Source of the DNA: Phycisphaerae bacterium
Lineage (GTDB): Bacteria; Planctomycetota; Phycisphaerae; Phycisphaerales; SM1A02
NCBI GenBank assembly: GCA_002717655.1
Contig: PBAY01000039.1
Location: forward strand, 124,001-188,000
Length of the DNA stretch: 64,000 nucleotides
Direction: 5' to 3'
A model generated the notes under the pieces. The model saw nothing but the letters and a program-made list of their open reading frames with translations, was not told the origin of the DNA and searched no databases. The position numbers and the translations under genes were made by a program. Each line of letters begins with the position of its first letter. Within the stretch, counting starts at the first letter, position 1. Positions 45,597-54,472 of this stretch are shown piece after piece.

Positions 45597-48236
45597 ATGA
45601 TGATCTCAAAGTGGAACATGGCAGGTTGTGCGATCACCAGTGTGATCATGACATCCGCTGCCTGGAGCAATCCACAGGCCGTCAATGTGACTGATCTGGG
45701 TTGTGGCCCGGAAAATTGTGGTCAGGATCTTCGAGGCGACATCGTCTGGCATGATCCTGCGACCGGTCGGGTCACGCTTCACTACTTGACTGATAACGGC
45801 GTGAGTCTGATCAGCTCGGATTTCACGCTTGATGGAATTGAGATTCCCGAAGGTGCCGGTGGTCAGGGTTATCAGCCCGGCACGATTCTCTTCAGTCTGC
45901 CCGATGGTTCCGGAGATTCGGACGCCGGATCAGGCGCCTCGGCACGATATGAAGTCTATGGAACGCTTTCAGAACTTGAAGTCTCTGCCGCGGGTTGCAA
46001 CTTCGTCGGTACAAGTGATGAAGCAGCGGGCTTGACCAGCTTTGCGCTGGAAGCCATTTCACCCAATACGAACGGGACAACTGATCTCGATGCCAGTGCG
46101 ACGGCCTATGTCTCACCGGTACCAAAGTCCGGCATCACCAATGGGGTCGATGTCAAGCGTGTGGTCACCGCATTCCGAGTGTTGTCTCCAGGTGTCGGTA
46201 CGCCAAATGACAATTTCGAGATGTACCTTCAATTCGCGACTGATCCTGCAGGCGTTGCTCCGGCAGGGCGTGTTCTGGTTCAGTTGGATGCTGATGGAAG
46301 AATCGAGGCCATTGTTCATGACACGGATGAGGACCTTCTTCTGCAGGCATCCACTCAGGCGTCTCCAGTGATCGATGACGAAACGCTGTATTACTTCAAT
46401 CAGGACAGCGGAACACCCGGCTGGGGTTCCAATCTTTTCAAGAACTCCTGTGATGAAGCAACAGGCATGTTGACTCCGCAGATCAAGTTCGAATATCAGA
46501 ACGGTGATACGGTCCAGTTCACGGTTGATCCTGTCATCGAGCTCTATTTCGGCGGGCAGGTCATCCATGCTGTTCTTGATGATCCTGGAGATGGGTTTGT
46601 TTCCGATCCGGTCTTCACCGAGGAAGGCGTGGTCCCACCAGATGGACTTGATGGCGGCGACGTACATACGCCCAATACGAACGGAACAGGCCTGCAGCTT
46701 GACTTTGTTCGCACCGGTCCGATTCATGAGATTGCAGAATTCGATTCAGGCAGTGGTTACACCACAGTTCCAACCATTTCGATCATCGATCCAGGTGGCG
46801 AAGGAACCGATGCTGATCTGGAACTCCTGTTCACGGAGGAATTCACCGGCGGCCCTCGTCAGATGCAGTATGTCGATGACGGCGGGGTCATTCTGCTCCC
46901 CGGTGCTGGATGGGAAGTCCAGTCCGGCAACTTCTCCGGTGATGGAGACAACGACCTGTTCTGGTGGAATCCCACATTGGGTACGAGCATGATCTGGTTG
47001 CTCAACAACGGACATGTGGAAGAGACCGTGAATCTACCGGCCACCGATCAGTTCTGGACTCCCGTCGTGGCTGATCTGAGCAGCAATGGTCGATCGGAGA
47101 TTTTCTGGGCACATGATTTGACGGGTAGCACCGCCGTCTGGTCCATTGACCCCACAGCAGGTGGTAATTGGATCTCATCAGCAGCAGCTTCAAGTCCGGT
47201 AGCCGATACCACCTGGAAACTTGCCGGACGCACCTCGCGTTATGGAAGAGAAGCATTGATCTGGCAGAACATGGTCGATGGCGTCGTGGGCACCTGGACG
47301 ATGGCTCAGGGCAATCCTTCGATTCTTACGATCACGAACTACCTCACCTATCCCAATGGTGAAATTCTGGTGCCTGGTGGACAGTGGCGGATCGCCGGAA
47401 GTTCCGATCTCAATGGCGATGGCTTCGATGGCGATCTGCTCTGGACGGAAGGTTCCAATGTCAACCGTGTGGCGATCTGGCTCATGGGAGGCGGCAACTT
47501 CCTGGAGGGTGATTACCTCAGCTACAACGGTGAGCCGGTAGCCATCGATGCAGGTCTTGGCGGGATCGGAACCTACAGCAGTGCTGATCATGTCAACCTG
47601 ATCTGGAATCAGGGAAACAATGTCGTCAACTGGCAGATGGATCGTGGTAACAGCTCCTCTGACAATGACAACGGTACAGCGGGCGATGATTCTTCGAACA
47701 ACGACTTCCTCATCGGCCAGAGCTATCGTGTTGCCAGTTCCTGGAACATGACCGAATCCGGTGTTATCACTCCGGGTGATTTCAGTTACTTCCAGGGACT
47801 GCCCGAGATTCCCGGTTTCAACGGAGACATCGGTGATCTGATCGGTGGCGGTGGCGGACTCGATCTGGGAGACATTCTTGATGATCTGCCCATCGATGAT
47901 GGGGGATCCGATGGAAACAGTGGCGGCGGAGGTGGCAGCTCAGGCGGCCTTGATGTTCCTGCTGGTGTCGATCCATGTGACTACATCTGCTCCTGGGATC
48001 CAGCTGATGATTCAACCTGGCCTCCTGAATTCGACAATCTTGTCGGTGATCCCACCGCTGCAGGCATCATCAACTTGATGATCGGGGTCTTCCTGGATGA
48101 ATATGGATGTGATCCATGTCCAGATCCTCTTGGTGCCTGCTGCACGTCTGCTGGATGTCTTGAGACGACTCAGTCTGGATGTCCTGCGATTGGAACATGG
48201 CTTGGTGCTGATACCACCTGCAGCGACTGCCCCTGA
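45597..48236 (+). CDS. Large exported protein, third paralogue with Gly/Asp linker and Cys-rich tail
   Basis: 879 residues from the ATG at 45597 (next codon also ATG), preceded by GGTGAGG. The signal peptide ends near SAAWSNPQA. The mature start DLRGDIVWHDPATGRVTLHYL matches the other two large proteins, as do the blades GNFSGDGDNDLFWWNPTLG and IIWNQGNN-type repeats near residues 440-720. It then has a Gly/Asp-rich linker (about 750-795) and a tail with regularly spaced Cys (GACCTSAGCLETTQSGCP ... TTCSDCP), a motif common on secreted proteins of this phylum. Seven sequons by hand count. Confidence 0.78.
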   Translation: MMISKWNMAGCAITSVIMTSAAWSNPQAVNVTDLGCGPENCGQDLRGDIVWHDPATGRVTLHYLTDNGVSLISSDFTLDGIEIPEGAGGQGYQPGTILFSLPDGSGDSDAGSGASARYEVYGTLSELEVSAAGCNFVGTSDEAAGLTSFALEAISPNTNGTTDLDASATAYVSPVPKSGITNGVDVKRVVTAFRVLSPGVGTPNDNFEMYLQFATDPAGVAPAGRVLVQLDADGRIEAIVHDTDEDLLLQASTQASPVIDDETLYYFNQDSGTPGWGSNLFKNSCDEATGMLTPQIKFEYQNGDTVQFTVDPVIELYFGGQVIHAVLDDPGDGFVSDPVFTEEGVVPPDGLDGGDVHTPNTNGTGLQLDFVRTGPIHEIAEFDSGSGYTTVPTISIIDPGGEGTDADLELLFTEEFTGGPRQMQYVDDGGVILLPGAGWEVQSGNFSGDGDNDLFWWNPTLGTSMIWLLNNGHVEETVNLPATDQFWTPVVADLSSNGRSEIFWAHDLTGSTAVWSIDPTAGGNWISSAAASSPVADTTWKLAGRTSRYGREALIWQNMVDGVVGTWTMAQGNPSILTITNYLTYPNGEILVPGGQWRIAGSSDLNGDGFDGDLLWTEGSNVNRVAIWLMGGGNFLEGDYLSYNGEPVAIDAGLGGIGTYSSADHVNLIWNQGNNVVNWQMDRGNSSSDNDNGTAGDDSSNNDFLIGQSYRVASSWNMTESGVITPGDFSYFQGLPEIPGFNGDIGDLIGGGGGLDLGDILDDLPIDDGGSDGNSGGGGGSSGGLDVPAGVDPCDYICSWDPADDSTWPPEFDNLVGDPTAAGIINLMIGVFLDEYGCDPCPDPLGACCTSAGCLETTQSGCPAIGTWLGADTTCSDCP

Positions 48237-48264
48237 CCAATCAGGATCAAATCTAAACACTCAT

Positions 48265-48296
48265 AACCGCCCTCCGCCAGTCGGGGGGCGGTTTTT
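48265..48296 (+). terminator. Rho-independent terminator after the third large gene
   Basis: AACCGCCC pairs with GGGCGGTT (48265-48272 with 48286-48293) with a 13-base loop, and the stem runs into a run of T (48292-48296). It is 28 bases after the stop codon. Confidence 0.85.
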
Positions 48297-48324
48297 CAAT
48301 GGTCTCTGACGAGTAGCAGTGATT

Positions 48325-48374
48325 TGGATTTCATCTTGCATATACAGGGACAGGTGAAATCCAGTGTCTACAAT
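48325..48374 (+). promoter_or_regulatory. Candidate promoter with spanning inverted repeat, upstream of aminotransferase-OST
   Basis: TGGATTTCA (48325-48333) and TGAAATCCA (48355-48363) are a perfect 9-bp inverted repeat separated by 21 bases. A possible promoter, GGGACA (48347-48352), 16-base spacer, TACAAT (48369-48374), overlaps the right arm. A regulator bound at the two arms could block or loop the promoter. Confidence 0.4.
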
Positions 48375-48427
48375 ATGGGCCATGCCGCGACGCCTGCGGC
48401 CCACACCCGGAATGCAAGGAAAGCCTG

Positions 48428-49624
48428 ATGTCCAAGGAAATCAATGTCCCACTGCTCGATCTCAAGGCCCAGTACGAGACTATCCGTGATGAGGTAGAGC
48501 CGGTTATTCGCGAGGTAGTTGAAAGCCAGTGGTTCATCATGGGACCCAATGTGGCTGACTTTGAAGCGGCAGTCGCAGACTACTGCGGCACCAAGTACGC
48601 CGTCGGTTGTGCCAGCGGGTCAGACGCGTTGCTTCTGGCTTTGATGGCCAACGATATTGGCCCGGGTGACGAGGTCATCTGCCCCAGCTATACCTTCTTT
48701 GCAACAGCTGGTTCGATCTGGCGGCTGGGTGCCAAACCGGTGTTCTGTGATATTGATCCAAAGACCTACAACTGCACGCCGGAGACCGTCGCCGAGGCTG
48801 CGAGTCGATGCACGAACTTGAAAGCCATCATGCCGGTACACCTCTTCGGTCAGGCCGTTGATCTTGATGGGATGCTCCCGATTGCGGAGTCACACGGTGT
48901 TCCCTTGATCGAAGATGGAGCACAGGCAATCGGTAGTCGTGATACCACGGGGGTCCGTGTCGGCACACGTGGGCAGGTTGGCTGCTTCAGCTTCTTCCCG
49001 TCGAAGAATCTTGGCGGATTCGGTGATGGGGGAATGGTTACCACCAATGATGCGGATCTGGCCGATCGAATGAAGCGACTTCGCAACCACGGCATGGAAC
49101 CCAAGTATTACCACGATGAAGTCGGATTGAATTCTCGGCTTGACGCGCTGCAGGCGGCGGTACTGAACATCAAGCTGAAGCATCTTGACAACTGGTCTGA
49201 AGGTCGTCGGTCCAATGCGAAGAGGTACAACACCTTGTTTGATGAAGCAGGTGCCGGTCTTTCCGGTTCAGATCTGAGCCAGTCGCAACTGGGCCTGCTG
49301 CGCCCTTGGACTCCGGAATCGCCGGCCTATCACATCTACAACCAGTACGTCATTCGAGTTCCGGCTGCTGTGCGCGATGATCTGCGAGCCCATCTCGTGG
49401 ATCGCAAGATTGGGCACGATGTGTACTATCCAGTCCCACTTCATTGTCAGGTGTGCTTCAAGGAACTGGCCGAGGCGACGGGTTCGCTGCCTGAAACGGA
49501 ACAGGCTGCCAAAGAGACGATTGCACTGCCGGTATATCCCGAATTGAGCAGTGAACAGCAGCATCATGTTGTTGAGACGATCGTTGAATTCGTCCAAGCC
49601 AACGTCGCTGTTGGTGCTAGCTGA
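48428..49624 (+). CDS. Nucleotide-sugar aminotransferase (DegT family, WbpE/PglE-like)
   Basis: 398 residues. The PLP lysine is Lys193 in FFPSKNLGGFGDGG, and EDGAQAIGS is the preceding Asp motif. The opening VPLLDLKAQYETIRDEV and FIMGPNVADFE are typical of WbpE, DesV and related amino-sugar transaminases. It should make a UDP- or dTDP-linked amino sugar, in the cytoplasm. It precedes the oligosaccharyltransferase by 27 bases, so the amino sugar is probably part of the transferred glycan, as with PglE in Campylobacter. It is not ArnB. Confidence 0.88.
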   Translation: MSKEINVPLLDLKAQYETIRDEVEPVIREVVESQWFIMGPNVADFEAAVADYCGTKYAVGCASGSDALLLALMANDIGPGDEVICPSYTFFATAGSIWRLGAKPVFCDIDPKTYNCTPETVAEAASRCTNLKAIMPVHLFGQAVDLDGMLPIAESHGVPLIEDGAQAIGSRDTTGVRVGTRGQVGCFSFFPSKNLGGFGDGGMVTTNDADLADRMKRLRNHGMEPKYYHDEVGLNSRLDALQAAVLNIKLKHLDNWSEGRRSNAKRYNTLFDEAGAGLSGSDLSQSQLGLLRPWTPESPAYHIYNQYVIRVPAAVRDDLRAHLVDRKIGHDVYYPVPLHCQVCFKELAEATGSLPETEQAAKETIALPVYPELSSEQQHHVVETIVEFVQANVAVGAS

Positions 49625-49651
49625 TTTGTGATCATCAAAGGAAGCTAGTTC

Positions 49652-52183
49652 ATGAGCACCATCGAACCACCAGTCCTGGCTGCTGATCAGCGAGAATCGG
49701 GTTGGCGCGCATGGTTGTCAATACCTCAGGACCGCTTCAACAAACCCTGGATGGTCTTCCTGCTGATTCTCATCGCATGGGGTTTCTGTGTGCTGATCAG
49801 GTATCAGTGGATTGCCTGGGCTGAGGGGATTGAGCGATTCAATTGGGTGGGAGGTGTTCAGCCGACAACCCACGATGCCTTTACTCATGGCGCTGTTCTT
49901 CAACAGCACCTTGAAGGCCGTCATAGTGACAATCCCCATATGCCACCTCTGTTTAATGGACAGGGTGCCATTCATTCACTGGTCTGGTTGTTTCTTCAGG
50001 TCATTCCTGTTTCCATTCCAAAACTACTGGTGTGGACTCCGGTATTCGTTGGCAGTCTGATTGTTATTCCCTACATCCTGATCGGAAGGCTGTATGGCAG
50101 TGCATTGTGGGGATTCGCAGCGGCCATGATCGGGGGAATCGCCTGGAACTTCTATGAACGAAGCATGGCGGGCTACTTCGACACCGACATGATTTCCTTC
50201 GGCTACATCGTCCTACTCCTGTTCCTCTTCATGGCTGCACATGTTCACCGCAGTGTCAACTATGCCGGAGTTGCGGCTATGGCTACCTTTCTCTATCCCT
50301 ACTTCTACTTCAAGGGGATGGTGATCGGCACAAGTCTCGCGGCCTGTTTCATCGGTCTTCAGATTCTTTATGCTCTTGCTCGGAGCGACTGGGACCGGAG
50401 ACTTCGTCTCATCGCCTTGTCCGCTGCTGGTATTGCGGCGAGTCCATGGGCAAGTGGTCGGGTGATGCACAGCGAACCATGGTGGTTCTTCATCGGCTTG
50501 ATCGGCGTCATTGCAGCCTGGGTCTTCTTTTTAAGATTTGATTCAACCGCTGAACCTGCAACCAGAGAATCCTCGCCACAGACAGCCCGAGGCCGTGAAC
50601 GCAAGGATCGATTCAGAATTCTGCTGGCTGGTGCCGGGATATGCCTCCTGTGGTTCGTGCTGAGCATGCCTTGGAGCTTCTTTGCCAAGCAAGTTCAGGG
50701 ATATTCTCATCTGCTCATGGGGACTCAGCAGACACAGTCACAGGTGGAACTGGATCCAGTTGCTGCAAAGATTGCTGACATTCGGGACGACATCAATTTC
50801 CGTAAGACCCACAAGCACACGATTCTTGAATCACAGCCTGAAGAAACCGGCAATCTGCTGCGGCGCATGACTGGATCAATCACTGGGACAATTCTCGCGG
50901 CCATCGGCTATCTCTTGATCTGCATTCGTTATCCAGCATTTCTGATTGCTGCCCCTCTGGCCGGCATAGGACTCTTTTCGCTGGATGGAGGACTTCGATT
51001 TACCACGTGGGGAGGGTTGCTCGGAGCTATCACGCTTCCCTACTTCATTTTCATAGCGGTGCAGGCACTGCTTAGGCTTTTACCTGATCTCTCTCTTAAC
51101 GCACTTCGTTCAGGCGCATTGATCGGTGGTCTTCTCATCTGTATCCCATTTGTGGGTGTCAATGCAGTCCATGCGATGACCTTCAAGGTGGGGACGGTCT
51201 TCAATGCGCAGGCAATCGAGGCCATGCAGGCCATTAAGAAGTATTCTTCACCTGGCGATTACGTGATTGCCTGGTGGGATTATGGATCTGGCCTCTGGTA
51301 CTACGCTGATCGAAATGTTCTGATGACACCGATCAAGGTGACCGACGACTGCTGGACCGTCTCAAACATCATCAGTTCCGATTCACAGCGGGTCGCAGCG
51401 GGCCTGGCTCGTCTGGCGGCGGAGGCTTCCGAATCCGGCAAGCTGCCAGCCTCCCATCGCTTCCTCGGTCTTGATACGGACTCGCCAATCACTCCTGAGG
51501 AGTTGTTGAATCAGTTGCGTAATGGAGAATTGGATCTTCCTGAGCCTACCCGGGAAGTCTTTCTCTATCTCCCTGTCGACATGTTGCGACTGGCTGCGGT
51601 GATCGAAGCCTATGCGAATCCTCTTTACAATCTTCCGGGTCATCCTGAGGCGGGTTTCTTTCATGGTTTCACCTCCAATGATATTCAAGAGGTTGCGCCA
51701 GGAGTCATCACATTTCCCAACGGTATTAATCTGAATATGCAGAATGGCCAGGTGTTTGTCATGGATGGCCCGGGCAATCAGATACCTCTCAGATTGAACT
51801 CCACGACGATCGTCAGAGAACTGGCCGACGGTTCCAGTCAGGTAACGAAGTTGCCTCAACCGATCATGGGCATGAAACTCATTTCGGAGAAGGGGAATCG
51901 GAATTTCAAACTTGCCGACCCTGATTATGAACCCGGCCCAAATGAGCGTTGGCTGCATTTCGTAATTCTTGATTCCGTGGGGATGTTCATGTTCATGGAT
52001 GATGACTTCTACAACTCGAACATCGTCCAGATGGTCGCGATGCAGAATTATGATCGCAATATCTGGGAGCTTGTCTCCAAGAATGCATATGCGAGAACCT
52101 TCAGACTGAAGGACACTGATTCACTGACATGGCAACCGGGGCTCATGGGTGAACCGCCTGCCATGGATGTGATAGCAGATTGA
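49652..52183 (+). CDS. STT3/PglB-type oligosaccharyltransferase
   Basis: 843 residues with about 12-13 hydrophobic helices in the first ~530 and a soluble periplasmic domain after that. All key blocks of the family are visible in order: first-loop Asp75 in TTHDAFTHGAV, Asp177/Asp179 in GYFDTDMI (the DxD motif), TILE at 390-393 (the TIxE motif of the fifth loop) and WWDYG at 541-545, the acceptor-binding signature. The enzyme should move a glycan from a polyprenyl carrier to Asn in N-X-S/T of exported proteins, on the outer face of the inner membrane. It is longer than Campylobacter PglB (713) through its C-terminal domain. It lies beside glycan genes and a sequon-rich exported protein. Confidence 0.93.
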   Translation: MSTIEPPVLAADQRESGWRAWLSIPQDRFNKPWMVFLLILIAWGFCVLIRYQWIAWAEGIERFNWVGGVQPTTHDAFTHGAVLQQHLEGRHSDNPHMPPLFNGQGAIHSLVWLFLQVIPVSIPKLLVWTPVFVGSLIVIPYILIGRLYGSALWGFAAAMIGGIAWNFYERSMAGYFDTDMISFGYIVLLLFLFMAAHVHRSVNYAGVAAMATFLYPYFYFKGMVIGTSLAACFIGLQILYALARSDWDRRLRLIALSAAGIAASPWASGRVMHSEPWWFFIGLIGVIAAWVFFLRFDSTAEPATRESSPQTARGRERKDRFRILLAGAGICLLWFVLSMPWSFFAKQVQGYSHLLMGTQQTQSQVELDPVAAKIADIRDDINFRKTHKHTILESQPEETGNLLRRMTGSITGTILAAIGYLLICIRYPAFLIAAPLAGIGLFSLDGGLRFTTWGGLLGAITLPYFIFIAVQALLRLLPDLSLNALRSGALIGGLLICIPFVGVNAVHAMTFKVGTVFNAQAIEAMQAIKKYSSPGDYVIAWWDYGSGLWYYADRNVLMTPIKVTDDCWTVSNIISSDSQRVAAGLARLAAEASESGKLPASHRFLGLDTDSPITPEELLNQLRNGELDLPEPTREVFLYLPVDMLRLAAVIEAYANPLYNLPGHPEAGFFHGFTSNDIQEVAPGVITFPNGINLNMQNGQVFVMDGPGNQIPLRLNSTTIVRELADGSSQVTKLPQPIMGMKLISEKGNRNFKLADPDYEPGPNERWLHFVILDSVGMFMFMDDDFYNSNIVQMVAMQNYDRNIWELVSKNAYARTFRLKDTDSLTWQPGLMGEPPAMDVIAD

Positions 52184-52193
52184 TACCCAGTAT

Positions 52194-53033
52194 TCAGTGA
52201 AGCGGAGTTCTGGTTGAAGCGAATCTGAACCAGGCCTTGGACTCATCATGTTCCACGGAAACCATCGGTTCGCCTGGCTCATGATCAAGAATCAGCCGCC
52301 AGCCTTCATCAGCAGCACGGTTCAGGAGTGACTGCTTGGTCAGAAGCGTGTCATGCGGGAGCATGTCATATCCCATGCTCCAGGCCCTTCCAACATGGTT
52401 TCGGGTGGGGATCAGATCACCAGGGAAGCAGATGGTTCCATCCTGATCTTCAAACAGGACGGCCTGATGTCCCCAGGTATGCCCGGGAGTCGGGCAGACA
52501 CGAAGGCCGTCGGTGATCATGGCTTCTCCATCAATCAGCCGGACCTTGTCGGAGATGGGATCCAGGTGACTTCGGAGATAGGTTCCACTCATGGTCGATC
52601 GGTTGGCCATGGCATCCTCCCACTCCTGCTTCTGGACAACGATTTCGGCTTGAGGAAAGGTGGGAGCGAGTTCGCCATTGGGTGCGATCCTGGTGAGCCC
52701 GCCAGCATGATCGAAGTGAAGATGGGTCACGATCACCAGATCGATCTGCTCCGGGGCAACACCGACTTCACCCAGTGCGGTCTCGATACCTCGTTCTTCC
52801 ATGCCATAGATGGCCCGCTCCTTGTCGGTCCACTTGGTTCCATTGCCGGTTTCAACCAGCACACGACTTCCATCGAGTTCCAGCAGCAGGCAATTGGTCT
52901 GGAGAGGGATGCAGTTATCCGCATCGGGCGTGATGAGTCTGGACCAGACGGCCTTGGGCACGACCCCGAACATGCTTCCACCATCAAGGCGGAAGCGTCC
53001 CGATCGAAGCAGCGTGCAGGTCCAGGTGCTCAT
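52194..53033 (-). CDS. Metallo-beta-lactamase-fold hydrolase
   Basis: 279 residues. THLHFDHAGG is the HxHxDH metal motif, GHTWGHQAVLFE and FPGDLIP give the further His and Asp ligands, and HEP near the end the last His. The start CTLLRSGRFRLDGGSMFGVVPK is typical of the N-acyl-homoserine-lactonase/AttM-like group, but other small esters or thioesters are equally possible. It is convergent with the OST gene (ten bases apart) and downstream of the 2-oxoacid dehydrogenase operon on the minus strand. Confidence 0.85.
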   Translation of the reverse strand: MSTWTCTLLRSGRFRLDGGSMFGVVPKAVWSRLITPDADNCIPLQTNCLLLELDGSRVLVETGNGTKWTDKERAIYGMEERGIETALGEVGVAPEQIDLVIVTHLHFDHAGGLTRIAPNGELAPTFPQAEIVVQKQEWEDAMANRSTMSGTYLRSHLDPISDKVRLIDGEAMITDGLRVCPTPGHTWGHQAVLFEDQDGTICFPGDLIPTRNHVGRAWSMGYDMLPHDTLLTKQSLLNRAADEGWRLILDHEPGEPMVSVEHDESKAWFRFASTRTPLH

Positions 53034-53069
53034 GGCGTCATCTTATCGCCCATCTGGACGAGTATTGAA

Positions 53070-54446
53070 TCACAGTTCAGGAAGCAGCGTGTCGGGAGAT
53101 TCAAGCAACCGGACGATGGTATTCAGGAATCGAGCGCCTTCGGCGCCATCGACGACACGATGGTCACAGCTGAGACTCAGTGGAAGTACCAGCCCGGCAT
53201 AGAACGCCCCGTCTCGAGTGAGAACTCGTTCCTTGGCACGGCCAAGTGCGAGAATACCTACTTCCGGATAGTTGATGATCGGTGTCGCGAACATTCCGCC
53301 ATAACTGCCGACATTCGAGATGGTGAACGTACCGCCGGACAGTGACTCTCGTGGGATCGAACGATCTCGACAGCCAATGGCCAGTTCGCGGACCCGTTGG
53401 GCGATCTGGACAAAGGTCAGATCCTGAGCGCCATGTACGACCGGAACCATCAGTCCGTGATCCGTATCGACGGCACAGCCGAGATTGATGGGATCCTTGA
53501 GATGGATTTCTTCCATGAAGTCGTCAACGACGGCATTCATCGTCGGGTGTTCACGCAAGGCGGCACACACGGCTGACATGACAAAGGGAAGCAGGCTCAG
53601 GCGAGTTCCCAGAAGGGATTCGAATCCAGCTCGCTTCTGTTCGAGTCGTGTGACATCAGCTTCATCGACAACGGTGAAATGCACGGTGGTCTGAACGGAA
53701 TGATGCAGAGACTGAGCGATCTTGCGACGCACGCCACGGAATGGAATCTTCTCGCGAGTACCTTCCGGGGTGACCGCAACCCGTGTAGCGGCCAGTGGCA
53801 TGTTCGGTGTCTGCTGTTCGGTGACTGGAGCGGCCTGAACCGGCACGGCAGGCTGTGGGGCAGGCTGTGGGGCGGTCTGTGGCGCTGGAGCAGCAGAGGG
53901 AGGTGTTGCGGTAACGCCACCACCTGCATGTGACTGCACATCGGATGCCGTCACCCGCCCACCTCGACCGGTTCCGCTCACCCTGTTGATGTCGATTTCC
54001 AGTTCACGGGCCATGCGGCGTACGGCAGGGGTGGCCAGCGCCTTGCGACCACTGCCGTCCACAACAGCGGTTTCGCTTTCGCGAGCGAAGGACGCAGGCA
54101 TGGAAAGCTCACCCGATACATTTCCGACTACCGTTCCAGCATCTCCATCTTCAGCGGCCTCAGCAGCGGGCGTGGCTTCAGCAGATTCGCCGATGGAGTA
54201 GCTGACCAGCTTGCTTCCGACATCGATGATGTCTCCTGCATCGCCATGAAGCTGCTGGATGGTTCCAGCCCAGGGGCTTGGAACTTCCACCAGTGCCTTG
54301 TCGGTTTCCATTTCAGCCAGAGTCTGATGTTCCGCAACGGGATCACCGACTTTCACTTTCCAGGAGATCAATTCGGCTTCCGCGACACCTTCCCCCAGAT
54401 CAGGGAGAAGGAAGTGTGATTTATCTTGTGGTTGCTTGATGGCCAT
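53070..54446 (-). CDS. Dihydrolipoyl acyltransferase E2 of branched-chain 2-oxoacid dehydrogenase
   Basis: 458 residues. A lipoyl domain (residues 8-80) has the METDKALVEVPSP site with the lysine to be lipoylated. A subunit-binding domain lies near 135-172 (ATPAVRRMARELEIDINRV, GTGRGGRV), then a Pro/Ala/Gln linker and the catalytic domain with SCDHRVVDGAEGARF and its active His/Asp. It transfers acyl groups to CoA. The gene order with E1 alpha, E1 beta and a leucine dehydrogenase points to branched-chain 2-oxoacids rather than pyruvate. E3 is not in the window. Confidence 0.92.
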   Translation of the reverse strand: MAIKQPQDKSHFLLPDLGEGVAEAELISWKVKVGDPVAEHQTLAEMETDKALVEVPSPWAGTIQQLHGDAGDIIDVGSKLVSYSIGESAEATPAAEAAEDGDAGTVVGNVSGELSMPASFARESETAVVDGSGRKALATPAVRRMARELEIDINRVSGTGRGGRVTASDVQSHAGGGVTATPPSAAPAPQTAPQPAPQPAVPVQAAPVTEQQTPNMPLAATRVAVTPEGTREKIPFRGVRRKIAQSLHHSVQTTVHFTVVDEADVTRLEQKRAGFESLLGTRLSLLPFVMSAVCAALREHPTMNAVVDDFMEEIHLKDPINLGCAVDTDHGLMVPVVHGAQDLTFVQIAQRVRELAIGCRDRSIPRESLSGGTFTISNVGSYGGMFATPIINYPEVGILALGRAKERVLTRDGAFYAGLVLPLSLSCDHRVVDGAEGARFLNTIVRLLESPDTLLPEL

Positions 54447-54472
54447 GAGCAGCTTGTTCTGGTTCAGGAGGA

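Noticed and set aside
48428-49624. Second arnB
   Set aside because: Sequence motifs are nearer WbpE-type enzymes and the neighbour is an oligosaccharyltransferase, not arn genes.
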